64,000 bases of DNA from Lunularia cruciata. Lineage: Eukaryota > Streptophyta > Marchantiopsida > Lunulariales > Lunulariaceae. The stretch lies in NCBI GenBank assembly GCA_948567375.1, contig OX419756.1, forward strand, positions 71,216,552-71,280,551, read 5' to 3'. How positions within the stretch are numbered: the first letter of the stretch is position 1; each line of letters begins with the position of its first letter. The notes under the pieces are model-generated. The model searched no databases, had not been told where the DNA came from, and was given only the letters and a program-made list of their open reading frames with translations. Shown here piece after piece: positions 24,559 through 35,480 of this stretch. A program made the position numbers and the translations under genes.

Positions 24559-25295
24559 TGTAATATCCAAGGACAAGAGAAGAGAGAAAACACAGATTTC
24601 ACACTCAATCATCTGATGTCCCAAAGGAGCACCTTCTCTTTATTATATAGACAAAGGAGATCTCGTCCAAGGAAGCTCCACCATAAGATTAGGCACACAG
24701 ATAGGTGACATGTCAGCAAGCTCCACCCTTGGATTACTTACTTAGATGGGTGACATGTCAGTCATGGTCCTATCTGGTTGGTCAAACAAGCTTTGACCAA
24801 AGGGAATCTTTTAGGGAATCTTCTTGTAGGAATCTCATAATCACGTGGGTGAGGTACCATTGGAAATCTCTTGGAGAGAAAAAAACAAGGGGAGTGGAAG
24901 TCTAACTCTTCCTTTGGTAGGGAGGAAATTGCACATTTTTTAGGCCTAATTCATCCGTTTAGGCCTCCAAAATTGCCTTCAAAGATTTCAGGCATATTTC
25001 AATTTCTACTCTATTAGTAGAAGTTCCCTTTTGGTGATACCTCTTTCTGATCTGTTTAGTCCATCATGTGAAACATTTTTCCAGATGCTACAAACTCAAT
25101 TCTTGCCTTTAAATCATATGTCTAGCTATTGGTTCTACGATTTTCAAGTCTATTTTGGTTTCTTCTCTATTAGTAGAAGTACTCTTTTGGTGATACTTCT
25201 ATCTTATCTATTTTGACCATCATGTATAACATCATTCCAGATGTTACCAAACCAAATTTCACATCTAGATCATATGGCTAGCTCTTGGTATTATA
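24559..25295 (-). mobile_element. Solo LTR of family LTR-A, with GGAGG target-site duplication
   Basis: A 737-bp sequence with ends TGTAATA and TATTATA, flanked exactly by GGAGG (24554-24558 and 25296-25300). Read on the minus strand it starts TGTAATACCAAGAGC-like and ends with a TATA-like TATATAATAAA element near its 3' end, which sets the sense direction. There is no internal retrotransposon sequence next to it, so it is a solo LTR left by recombination between two LTRs. Short frames inside (62, 66 and 61 codons) are noncoding LTR sequence. Confidence 0.9.
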
Positions 25296-25699
25296 GGAGG
25301 TCTTAAACATCCACTACTACCAACTCAAGGTAAGCCTTTGCCATTTTCTCTTGATTTGATTTTGGCCTACCCAAAAATTATATATTTAGATGTAGGTGTT
25401 GCAAAGGGGTTAAATCGTGTGTTTATTAATTAACTTGGATTGGACTTTGACTACTGATTTTGCCATAATTAGTCAATTGGCCATTCAAATTAATTAAAGA
25501 GAGACTAAAAAAACTTATAAAGTGACTTGGAAGAGATTGGAGCCTTTTTGCTAAGTAGAGAGAATATGGTAAGGTTTATGTGGTCAATAATCAATCAATG
25601 ATTGGATTTAAATAAGTGCTCACATGTACTCCAAGTGGCATGAGTAAGTCTACCTAGACCAAACAACTATCCAACTTGTGTTTATTTGTACTTGGGTAT

Positions 25700-26110
25700 T
25701 GTGCAAGACAAAGGAGAGAAATAGGAGATTGGAATATTTGAGTAGAAAATCACATTGGAACTCTCAACAAGAGAAACTCCAAATGTATAGCCTAAGCTTG
25801 GTCTTTGGTATTTATAGGCAACTTAGGTACAAGGCTCCCAATATGTTTCCAATGAAGGTTCCTTCTAGAAGATGTCTTACTTGGAGTGCAAGCTAAACTT
25901 GTCATCAACTTGGCATGCAATCTAAACTAACTATTTACTTGGCATACAAGTTACTCATGGAAAGTTCATAAAAAATCTCACAAAGAAGCTTCTTGGATAC
26001 TTTAGAGCATTCTTAAAGTTTTCTAGCTATATTTTAATTCTAAGACCTAGTAGTTATATTTAGCTTTTGCTAACTCTACATTATTGTATTTTCCTTACCA
26101 CTAGTTAATG
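25700..26110. mobile_element. LTR-G copy 1 (left end of the Ty3-gypsy stack)
   Basis: Shares GGAGAGAAATAGGAG, GGTATTTATA (a TATA box), TACAAGGCT, and the AAGAAGCTTC/CTTGGATAC block with 35228-35480 and 37128-37610, all in the same orientation. Its position next to the 3' end of the gypsy integrase suggests it is the gypsy element's 3' LTR, but termini and target duplication could not be fixed by eye. Conserved TGGAGTGCAAGCTAA is present in all three copies. Confidence 0.6.
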
Positions 26111-26389
26111 ATGTCTTTGTTGCCATGGCATCTTCAAAATCTTGTATAGCCGCTTGTGCATTTTGGAGTGAGAAAGAAGCTCCCATGTGATATCATGACA
26201 AAGATACATTTTTTAAATGATCTTATATTCAATGAGTCATTGGCGGCCATTTTGGATGTCACAATGTGTACGTATATGGCCAATTTTTTGTTCTTCATGA
26301 TTTTCAAAAAGGATTGAATGAGGTTGGATGTGAGTAAGAAAGGAAGATGGGTTAGAGACAAAGGTTTTTAACTTGGTAACATGGAAGAC

Positions 26390-26668
26390 AAAATGGATTT
26401 TCATGTGATTGTGAAGTGCAATAGGAGAAATGATGTTGATAATATCAAAGGGACCTACACAATTGGGAGCAAGTTTATGGACTTGGGTGTCAAGAGGGAA
26501 GGGAAGGTTACTAGAGGAAAGCATGACCTTATCATTGATTTGAAAAATGAGATAATGATGATGCAATTGACATATGCTTTTGCCAATTTTGAGCAACAAG
26601 AAGATGAGACTTGGCTTGGTGTAGAAAAATAGATAGCTTAGATAAGAAAGTAGAAGTATGAGAGACAT
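26390..26668 (-). pseudogene. Gypsy integrase C-terminal (GPF/Y-like) region
   Basis: Frame 26668-26237 reads NDKVMLSSSNLPFPL, KLAPNCVGPFDIINIISPIA, and MKIHFVFHVTKLKTFV. This matches GD.V.L....L......KL.P...GPF.V...I.PVAY and KIHPVFHVSLLKP of Ty3-gypsy integrases. No chromodomain was identified after it. The same frame runs on into non-conserved sequence, so its length is not meaningful. Confidence 0.85.
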
Positions 26669-26772
26669 GAGATGATGGTGGAGAAAGAAGAGGATCTAGA
26701 ATGAGTAGATCTTACCTATAAGTAAGAAGAAGCAAGATAAGCTTGAACTTGCTTGCTTGGAATTGCTTGTAA

Positions 26773-26976
26773 TTAACATTCATCCCAATTAGTGTGATGA
26801 ATGGTGACAAAAGCATGTAGCACATCCTCCAAAGTACAATTTTTGTGTTCTATTTGCCCATCATTTTGACAATAGCTTGTAGACAAGGCAAGCTTGGTGT
26901 TAAGGAGTTTGAAAAGTGCTTGCCAGTATTTACCAATGAATTGAGTATCACAATCACATATGAGAACACTTAGCAT
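26773..26976 (-). pseudogene. Gypsy integrase, C-terminal half of catalytic core
   Basis: The frame reads LSVLICDCDTQFIGKYWQALFKLLNTKL and STSYCQNDGQIEHKNCTLEDVLHAFV. This is the IVSDRD..F.S.FW..LF and TAYHPQTDGQTER.N..LE..LR region, with the catalytic Asp (in CDCDTQF) and the Glu (in GQIEHKN) still recognisable. It continues directly from the block ending at 29005 if the LTR-B insertion is removed. Confidence 0.85.
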
Positions 26977-27068
26977 ATGTAATACCATTAGTTAGACATA
27001 TTATCTAGAGGTAGAAATTGGCTTGGTAAAATTTGGAGAGACATTATATATGATGGGCTAAGTAGATC

Positions 27069-27757
27069 TGTGAGTCTGCATGTCTCTTACTCAGGATGAA
27101 CCTCTAATGGCTATTATGGTAGCGCACCATGAACTAAGAAGGCAAGGAACCTCACCTCCATCATACTCCTCTAAGGCTAACACTCAAAGACTCAAGTCAT
27201 TGCTCACTAGAGAACTCAATGAGAGAGAGATAGTTGCAAATGAAAAGGATGATGAATACCTCCTCACCCCTTGTTTATATACTTTGTGAAATAGTTATAC
27301 ACCAAAGTTACTAATTACCAGAGTAACTCAAGTTACTAGGCTAAAAGTCAAATAAAGTCAAAAAGCTAAAGGAATATCCATGCTCATGGGAATGTTCTCC
27401 TAAGCATGTGGTCTTATCTTGACCCAAGCACAAAGTCAAAGATTCCTTCACATGGACTATCCTTGGACTATAGAAGAATCTGAAACAAAAAGGCTTGTGG
27501 GTCCAAGAGTTTTCAACTCTTTCCTCAAAGTCAAACACCTAGGAATAATACCAAGTCAACACACTAGGATCCAAAATAGTGGTGCTCATCTTTCCACTTC
27601 CTCTAAAGTAAGGTCCCCTTTATCTTAGCTTTGACTACCTTTAGCAAATCACGATTAATGTAGAACCACTCTTTTATCTCTATAAATAATATCTCTCAAG
27701 TGCTTATAATACCAAGCTAAATATCACAATACCACACACATGCAAAAATGGATGTTA
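27069..27757 (+). repeat. Repeat R, copy 1, inside LTR-B
   Basis: About 690 bp, closely similar to 50584-51247 from TGTGAGT to CATGCA. It sits between two copies of TAGATC (27063-27068 and 27758-27763), a candidate target duplication. The first 210 bp carry a frame (27080-27289) with LTQDEPLMAIM and NEREIVANEKDDEYLL; the second copy keeps much of this (LLTREINERDKDANDDEYLL) though broken by stops. Toward the end is CTATAAATAATATCTC, TATA-like. Could be an LTR, a TRIM or a scrap of copia spacer; not resolved. Confidence 0.6.
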
Positions 27758-28184
27758 TAGATCAGATAAAGGTATCACCAAAAGGGTACTTCCACTAATA
27801 GGGCAAAGGCCAAAAAACTTGAAAACTTCAAAGCCAAATTTGGAGGCCTAAACAAACAAATTAGGCTTCAAAAAAAAATTTCTCCATTCCAAGGAGAATG
27901 GCATTGGTTTCTCCCCCTCTTTTTTGTCTCATCAAGAGCCTTTCCAATGATACCTCACCCATGTTGTTTTGAGCTTCTTATAAGAAGATTCTCCAAAGAT
28001 TCCCTATGGTAAAACTTATTTGACCAACCAAATAGGATAAGGATTGACATGTCACAAATCCATGCAACTAATCTGAGGAGGAACTTGCATACACATCACC
28101 AATCCATGTATCTGATCCAAGAGTGTAGCTCCTTTTGAGTGGATCCTCTTTGTTATATAATAAAGACAATGTGTTCCTTTGGGG

Positions 28185-28913
28185 TGTAATACCAAGAGCT
28201 AGCCATATGATCTAGATGTGAAATTTGGTTTGGTAACATCTAAAATTATGTTATATATGATGGTAAAAATAGATAAGATAGAAATATCAGAGTTCTTCTA
28301 CTAATAGAGCAGAAACCAAAATAGACTTGAGAACCTTAGAACCAATAGCTAGACATATGATTTAAAGGTGAGAATTGGTTTGGTAACATCTAGAAGGATG
28401 TTACACATGATGGACTAAACAGATCAGAAAGAGGTATCACCAAAAGGGGACTTCTACTAATAGAGTAGGAACCAAAATATACCTAAATCTTTGAAGGCAA
28501 TTTTGGAGGCCCTAAATGGATGAATTAGGCCTCAGAAATGTGCAAATTTCCCCCCTAGCATGGGAAAGGTTGGCCTTCCCTCCCCTTGGTTTGTCTCATT
28601 GAGAGCTTTCCAATGGTAACTTACTCGTGTGATTTTGATACTCTTACAAGAAGATACCCTAAAAGATTCCCTCCGGTCAAAGCTTAAGATAGTCAACCAG
28701 ATAGGACCTAGACCCACATGTCACCCATCCAAGTAAGTAATCCAAGGGTGGAGCTTGCCAACATGTCACCTATCTGTGTGCCTAATCCTATGGTGGAGCT
28801 TCCTTGGAGGAGATCCTCTCTGTCTATATAATAAAGAGAAGGTGCTCCTTTGGGGCACCATATGTTGAGTGTGTAATCTGTGTTTTCTCTCCTATTGTCC
28901 TCAGAGTATTACA
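28185..28913 (+). mobile_element. Solo LTR of family LTR-A in LTR-B, TGGGG target-site duplication
   Basis: 729 bp from TGTAATACCAAGAGC to GTATTACA, flanked by TGGGG at 28180-28184 and 28914-28918. It interrupts the LTR-B copy between CTCCTTTGGGG and its tail. Sense direction inferred from TATATAATAAAG near 28827. Frame 28717-28532 (minus) inside is not a gene. Confidence 0.9.
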
Positions 28914-28999
28914 TGGGGTAGCAAAGTATTGAGGGATGAAGTCTTGTGTTTCTTCTTTATGTTTCTCTTGGGGGTTCTCTTGTCCTCAGAATATTACAA

Positions 29000-29460
29000 C
29001 ATCCCATGGTGTTTGAAGACCATATTGAAGTAAATTTGAGCAAAGTTAGAGCATCCACGGTATCCATAATATGTGATAGGTGAATTACTTACTAAGCTTA
29101 TCAACAAAAACCACAATTGTTGTATGGCTTTGATAAGTCTTTGGCAAGGATGTGATTAAGTCTAGACTTACATGTTCCTAATGAGTAGATGGTATGGAGA
29201 GTGGTTGCAATAGTCCTCTCTATTTTTGCGGGGGGTATTGCTTCCTACTCTTATTATGTAGGAGACCCCCCATGTTCAAAATATCAGACAGGGGCCAAGG
29301 GAAAGGAATTTTCTGGTTGTTAGTTTTGTTGCATTGGTAGCTCTCACAAGATTGGACAAACTCTCAAACCACTTATGCCATGTTTGGCCATTGCCATTGA
29401 CAATGTAGGGTACTTGAGGTCTTGTCCACATCCATATGACCATAGATTGGTAATTCATGC
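29000..29460 (-). pseudogene. Gypsy integrase, N-terminal half
   Basis: Minus-strand reading has a zinc-binding remnant CESYQCNKTNNQK, then SLDLITSLPKTYQSHTTIVV and FVDKLSK (about 29140-29070), the D...I..LP.......I.VVVD..SK signature of the integrase catalytic core, then FAQIYFNMVFKHHGM at about 29050-29005. At that point the LTR-B insertion begins. The core resumes at 26970. Confidence 0.75.
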
Positions 29461-29699
29461 ACCTCTTGAAGTTGCATCAATCATAGATATCCAATAGCAA
29501 GAACTAAGATTCAATTATGTAAAATAAAATCCTATATTTGATTGAAAAGGTGTTGTACTCCTTGTCATGTGTTAAAGACAAATTTGCATTAGACAAAAGA
29601 AGAGATATTGTTGTAAAGCAATCTTTAATATAGTCTATTGATATTGTGGTGATTGCTACTATCATGGGAGATTTGAGATGAATCTTCAAATCAAGTTGT

Positions 29700-30170
29700 C
29701 AAAACAAAGTATCAAGAATCATATAGAACTTTATAGGTTTGTACTCAAGCTTGATATCAAACAACTAGTTTTTACTACCATCAATGATGCCACCATTTCA
29801 TGTACTCCAAATGTAAGGTTTGCTATAAGAGTTTGTGCTTGGTTTGCAATTATCACTTGTTTCTCCAAGACATTATGTCTCCATAATTTTGTGTATATAC
29901 CATTGCTATTTGTTCTTGATCTTGAGTAGAACAATTAATTTTTGCTATATTTAGTCAATGAGACACAAAGGCAATAGGATGTAATTCATTTGGAAATTCC
30001 AAATGCAACATTGCTCCAATGGCAAAGTTGGAAGTATCAATATCAACAAGATATTTTAGGATCGTATGGTTGGAGGGTTGGGCAAGATACCATATTCTTA
30101 AGTTTCTTGTATGCTTCTTCTTGCTTGGTGGTCCACTCAAAGCTTGTTGTATTCTCTTAGCAATCAATCA
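29700..30170 (-). pseudogene. Gypsy RNase H fragment
   Basis: The frame 30167-29955 reads ILKYLVDIDTSNFAIGAML and ELHPIAFVSH, the start of the gypsy RNase H domain with its catalytic Asp in DTSNFAIGA. The next frame (29934-29731) contains WRHNVLEKQ, a distorted WRHYL region. Domain is broken by stops. Confidence 0.75.
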
Positions 30171-30239
30171 ATGGTATAGCTACATGAGCATAATAGCGGT
30201 TTTGTACCTTGTTTTTCTCTCTTTGTGAACACACTAGAT

Positions 30240-32149
30240 GCCTAACTATGCATTTTATAGATTAGAGGTTGTCTGTAGACCAAGCACTAATATTTTACCC
30301 AATCATTGGAACCCTCTAATTTTATTTCTAATTTCCTTCTACTGGGAAGGGAAGTAATGTGCAACCTAACTTATCATCACAACATACACTCTTGGTCTAT
30401 TGGTCATCACTTCTAGCATAACCAAAGAGAAATATACACCTAGAAAGGAAGAACCTAAATGCAATGCATGCACACCAATCCAAGCCTATTAGGCATACAA
30501 ACAAGCATGCAAGCATGAAGAGGATCCAAACATAGTAATTTAGCAACAATTCTCCATGATTTTTAGTATAAATGAGCTTCAGAATCTCCTTGCTTTTCCT
30601 CAAGTTGATTCCAATTTGTACTCTAAGTTGCATCCAATTTGTATTCCAAATGTGGAAGTTCTACACATTTTGACAAGGGAATCATTATGAGAATCAAACA
30701 AGAATAACTTTTTTCTTTTCAACTCCAATTTGGATGTCTTAAAATTCAATGGAAAGCTTGTGAGATAATCTTTCTAATATTATAAATTTTATCTCAATCT
30801 AATTACTCCAACTTCTATGACAAGAATTCAAACTTAGCCAAAATTTTGTAGTTTTAAGCCTAATTTTGAAATCCTCCATATTCTTAGCAACTCTTCTCCA
30901 GATTTTTCACCCTATGAAAATTATCCTCACAAAAAATCCAACAACCTATAATCCTCACGCATGTTCAAAATTGGAAGATTTAGCATTTAAATTTGTGCTA
31001 AAGGTAGAAATACTACATAGAGCTTAGGTTCAAGTATACTCCAAGACCCTAAATTCACTATTTGAGAATTTTGCATGAAATCATTTCACAAAGGTGCAAG
31101 ATCTAACTGCCAAAAATACCAAAAAATTTCATGAGCTGATTCAAACCAAAACTTGGGAAATGACCAAAATCCCTATATTGATCCCAATCTTTTCCCCAAT
31201 GCCTAGATATTCAAAGCTCCAATTTCAATTGATCAGATCTGATTTGAGATTGACTCAAACATGGAATTTCTTGCCTTAATATTATCAACATTCTGTCTAC
31301 TCTCTGAGCACACCAACAAATCATTGAAATATATAACAAAACTCCTATAATTTTCCAATTTGTGCACAGGGTAAGAACTCAAACCTCCTTGCTTGAATTG
31401 CACATAAACACCTCAAAATTTAATAAATATATTGTTCTTCAAATCATAGCCTTTTAGCTCCTCTCTCCAACCATTATCTTTTCCTCCCAAACTCCCTCCT
31501 AGAACCTTATCAATCCTCAAAAACTTCCAAACTTCTTTTGGTGGGACCCAATCCTTTGTAATTTTATCCCTTAGCCTCTCTTTTTTGACAAATGGACTCA
31601 AAAACTCTTCCTTGAAGCCCTTGAATGAGATTTAGCCAATCTCTTTCTATAAAAGTACATAAATTGTCAAGGCCCATACATGCTTATTGGTAAGCTCAAG
31701 AAGAACAACTAGATCCAGGCTTTACATCACCTACTCCATGAATGCAGCTCTGAATTATGCTACCATCCAACCTTGAAGTTGATCATGGTGTAGAATCTGA
31801 AGCCTAATGAGAAAAGGATTTTGTAGTGGCAGATTGGGAGCACAAGATATCTCCTACTCAAGTACTTCCTCCAAAAAAAGCGCACATGCTTTACTATAAC
31901 TTTCATTCTCTATGTTCTCCTCTTGCTCAAGACTCCTAAGACTAAAAAGACCCATTCATTTATCAACTCTCTACCACCTATATACATAAGAGCACTCAAA
32001 GAGAACAAGCCATAATCCAGATGGCCTTTGTACATGTATATAGATAACTCACATGGCAATAGCTCAATTGTGGGATTAATCCTACAATCTACTCCAAGAA
32101 TGTAGAGATAAACTTTACTAAATGCTTTTTTTCACTAGTTATGCAAACC
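30240..32149. other. AT-rich segment inside the gypsy element, no motif
   Basis: Lies between the RNase H and RT blocks of the gypsy element, where the family would normally have only the connection domain. It is therefore longer than expected and probably contains an unrecognised insertion. Short frames (30633-30397, 31094-31279, 31601-31413) show no known domain. Confidence 0.4.
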
Positions 32150-32788
32150 ACAACATGATAATGATAAAACATTGGTAGAAGCTCACTAAATCCACTAAAT
32201 TCTCAACCTTCCATGGCATCCTTGGGAGTAAGCTAGTTAGTAGGCCAATAAGTCCTCAATTCTTTACTCTTTTACCTTGATCCCCTTTACTTCAACTTTA
32301 TGGTTCAAGAAGGTAACTAGCTTTTACCAAAGGGTTCACTTGGACTTCTTGCAATAAAACTTCATTTGTTGTAGTTGACTCAAGACTTCTTTTTGTCTCA
32401 AGACTAATATGATTTTTTTTCCTTCTATCTTCATACAAATCAAAATATCATCCAAGAATACTATCACATGTTGATCCAATAGCCCATCTAACACTTATTG
32501 ACCCATGAAGACTACTAGATATTAGTGAGTAAGTACAAAATGCACACATGTGAAGTATAAGGTAGCCTTTTGCATATCTTCTCCACTATTTAAAATTTTC
32601 TAATATTCACTTTAAATATATAACTTTGAGAAATATTGAGCTCCACTTAATTGATCTAACAAGTCATCAATTCAAGGTAAGGATACACATTATTCACGGT
32701 TTTTTTGTCAAGACCATGGTAGTCAACAAGGACTCAAATTCTTTGATCCTTCTTTGGTAAAACTAGTATTGGTGTTTCCTAAAGAGAT
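32150..32788 (-). pseudogene. Gypsy reverse transcriptase fragment
   Basis: Minus-strand blocks: ETPILVLPKKD, VDYHGLDKKTVNNVYPYLEL (the RALN..T..N.YPLP region), then HVIVFLDDILICMK at about 32465-32425, where FLDD stands for the catalytic YLDD. KFYCKKSKGEPFG and LTPKDAMEG follow. Stops and frameshifts are frequent. The N-terminal edge is cut by the LTR-B insertion at 32789-33369, and reading resumes near 33370 with a GFI-like segment. Confidence 0.8.
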
Positions 32789-33369
32789 AATAATACCGTT
32801 AACTAGACATATTATCTAATGGTGGAAATTGGTTTGGTAATATCTGGAAGAATGTTGTATATGATAATCTAAGTAGATTAAATAGATTTATCACCAAAAG
32901 AATACTTCCACTAATAGAGTAGAGGCCAAAAACACCTTGAAAACTCTAGAGCTAATTTTGAAGGTCAAAAACAAAAGAATTAGACCTCAAAATTAACAGA
33001 TATTCTCCACTTAAGGAAAAAGGTGTTGCTTTTCCCCCATGTTTTTCTTGTCAAGAGCTTTCCAATGGTACCTCATCCATGCTATTTTGAGCTTTCAAAG
33101 AGAATATTCCTCAAATATTCCTTCTAGTCAAACTTGTTTGACCAACTAGATAAAACAAAGATCAACATGTTGCCCATCCATACAACTAATCTTAGGGTGG
33201 ATTTTACTGACATGTCACCAATTCATGTATTGATCCAAGGATGGAATTCTTTTTGAAGGGATCCTCTTTGCTATATAGCAAAAATAAGGTGCTCCTTTGG
33301 GACATCAGAGTATTGAGGGTTAAAACCTTGTGTTTCTCTTGGGGGTTCTCATATCCTTAGAATATTACA
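32789..33369 (+). mobile_element. LTR-B copy inserted in the gypsy RT
   Basis: About 580 bp beginning AATAATACCGTTAACTAGACAT (TG lost by mutation) and ending GAATATTACA. It shares the LTR-B head (TACC.TTA.CTAGACATATTATCTA) and the tail GTGTTTCTCTTGGGGGTTCTC with 26978-28998. It splits the gypsy RT between a GFI-like segment and ETPILVLPKKD. Likely a solo LTR; the duplication is not clean. Confidence 0.75.
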
Positions 33370-33747
33370 AGGATGTACAATGTTATATGAAATCCTTCTA
33401 CAACAACTCTATCTTTGTTGTTCAAAGTTCTTCTATCTCCTTTGTTAAGAGGTGATAGCTTGGATCTACTCATTTGAGTACTACTTGGCAATAGCTCAAT
33501 CTTGAAGAGAATACCTCACTCAAAGTGAAATCCTTTTTGGAATATCATCCAAAAACACATATGCAAAATCTTGAACTATTTGATCAATTATTGCTTTTTG
33601 AGGCTTCTTATCATTATAATCTGCATCCACTAGACTAACAAGCTTCAAATGTTGGGACTAATTACTCTTAGATGTCTTTCTCAAAAGTGCCAAATAACAT
33701 AATCTATAATTCTTACCTTGGTGTTGTACTTGAATTTTTCATTAGAT

Positions 33748-33960
33748 TCAATAAAATTGAATCCTATAATGTGAAAGCCAAAGAAGACCTATAATGATAT
33801 TATAAATCATGTGAGCTATTACAAATCTCATGCACTTTGAACAATCCTTCCCAATCTTGAATGCAACAAAATATGAGGTATGGAATGCATAATCATTTCT
33901 ACCATCCACCATCATCAATTTGATAGGAATATATAATTCCTTTGCTAATTTCATGGACAT
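33748..33960 (-). pseudogene. Gypsy protease remnant
   Basis: A 70-codon frame ending with IIGLLWLSHYRIQFY, which corresponds to the conserved tail of the gypsy aspartic protease (ILGMDWL...R..ID). The catalytic D[ST]G is not visible in this frame. It lies between the gag knuckle and the RT, as expected. Confidence 0.55.
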
Positions 33961-34189
33961 GCAATTATTAAAATTATCAAAATAAAAAATATTATATAAT
34001 CACTATTGGATATCATGTTGTGCAGTGTATAAAACTTACATACGTTGGATTCTAAATATCATTAGAACAAATCCAATTCCTAGTTATCTGTTAGATATCT
34101 CATATAAGATTCTGTTTTTCCTTGATTTTTACATTCCAAGAACTCCATTTGGGCAATAGGTTGAGGTTTTATGTTCCTAATTGGACATT

Positions 34190-34265
34190 TGGTAATGCAA
34201 TATCCAATTTGGCAACAAAAGGAGCAACCATCATTTTGTCACAATCTTTCTCTATTATCAATACT
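34190..34265 (-). pseudogene. Gag zinc-knuckle remnant of the gypsy element
   Basis: Minus-strand reading CSFCCQIGYCITKC fits CX2CX4HX4C except that the His position is Tyr (a CAT to TAT change), so the knuckle would not bind zinc normally. Position upstream of the protease fits gag. The rest of gag toward 35.2 kb is not recognisable. Confidence 0.5.
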
Positions 34266-35227
34266 AGATGATCTTAGTAAGATGGCATTAATCCTCATTG
34301 GTGCCGACTCTTCCACCAATGTGTATGGTGTGTTTGTAGGTTTTATGAAGATCTAGGTTAATAATAGGTGGTGGTAACCATTTAGAGGTAACCAAGGAAT
34401 AAAAGTGCTTTGTCAACTACATGACTTCTTTCAAATGTTTGGGCTTGCATATGGTTATTCTAATTTGCCATGATTTTAAGCCTCTCATAACCTCATCCAA
34501 AGCCTTGCCTTCTCATATCTCTAGAATTTTCATTATTATGTTGTGAAATCACTCCTCACACAACCAATCTATTTCAATTTTACCAATCTATCTTGTGTGA
34601 CTTGTAAAGCATTCATTGCTTGAAATCTTCCAATTATAATTATGGTCCTCTTGAATTATTTTCATGTCAAGATTGGAGTAAAAAATTATCATTGGACTTG
34701 CTCTGCTTGGAGCCACCACCATAGTTTTGTGACTTTATCTAATTTTCTTGAAGCAAAGAGAATCCATCTCTATTCATCTAGAAATTTTATAGCTTCAAAT
34801 TAACATTTGTAATTGAACACAACTTTTCTAATGCCTATAGATTCTTGCCTTCATATATCTTTATTTAGGAAATTGGACTTGATTTATTCTTCTCAAAATA
34901 TTGCCCTCTTTACTTTCTCTTATTGTTGACTTTCAAGCTCTCTATTATAACATTCAAGTAAGATGCTCAATCTATTCTTTCATAGAAATGGTAACTTTGT
35001 GCATTGTTGTCATGACTAATACTCTCCCAAAACACTTATTTGCAATTATATAAGTTAACACATAGATGCAACACACCCACCACTCTCTTTAGTCATAATC
35101 AAATGGATCAATGGTTCATTAAACAAGGTGATCATATTCAAAAAAAATCCCCAAAGTGTGAAATGATAGTTTGGTAGTACATGAACATAAAAATGCCATG
35201 GTTGAGCAGAAAGAGATTTAGTAGTCC

Positions 35228-35480
35228 ATTATAAAAGACCAAGACTAAGGAGAGAAATAGGAGAATGGAAGATCTCATTGTGATACTTGGATGTGGGAAA
35301 ACTCCAAATACCTAGCATAAGCTTTGGTCATGGTATTTATAGTGAGCATACAAGGCTCTTGAGAAGCTTCTCAAGAAGTTTCCTTGAACCACTTTCTTGG
35401 AGTGCAAGCCAAGTTAACCAAGAAGCTTCCCCATAAGCTTTCTTCTAGAAGCCTTCTCCTTGGCTTGCAAACTAAACTAG
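35228..35480. mobile_element. LTR-G copy 2, left part
   Basis: Shares GGAGAGAAATAGGAG, GGTATTTATAGTG and the TGGAGTGCAAGCCAAG block with the copies at 25.7 kb and 37.1 kb. It is cut at 35480 by an LTR-A insertion and continues at about 36968 with CGAGAAGCTTCCCAAGAAGCTTCC. Probable 5' LTR of the minus-strand gypsy element. Confidence 0.6.

Larger units (their letters stand above)
26978..28998 (+). mobile_element. LTR-B copy inserted in the gypsy integrase and itself interrupted twice
   Basis: Starts TGTAATACCATTAG and ends AATATTACA. Its own sequence is 26978-27068, 27764-28184 and 28914-28998. The first gap holds the R repeat (27069-27757); the second holds the LTR-A solo LTR (28185-28913). 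LTR-B resembles LTR-A overall (RTCACCAAAAGGG.ACTTCYACTAATAG, CAAGAGCTTTCCAATGGTACC, TATATAATAAAG) but differs in its first 60 bp and in the tail GTGTTTCTCTTGGGGGTTCTC. Clean target duplication not visible (GCATA versus ACATC). Confidence 0.75.
26390..34270 (-). mobile_element. Degenerate Ty3-gypsy retrotransposon, interrupted by nested LTRs
   Basis: Minus-strand order from 34.3 kb downward is gag knuckle, protease, RT, RNase H, integrase, integrase C-terminal domain, which is the Ty3-gypsy order (integrase after RNase H). Two LTR-B insertions break it: 32789-33369 in the RT and 26978-28998 in the integrase. Between RT and RNase H (about 30240-32150) the sequence is AT-rich with no clear motif. 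All blocks contain stops. The flanking LTR-G copies at 25.7 kb and 35.2 kb are its likely LTRs. Confidence 0.8.

Noticed and set aside
24520-25216. Several 60-66 codon frames at 24.5-25.2 kb and 36.4-36.6 kb
   Set aside because: They lie inside LTR-A copies and recur only because the LTR does.
27080-27289. 69-codon frame as an independent small gene
   Set aside because: It lies in repeat R, and the second copy at 50.6 kb has stops in it.
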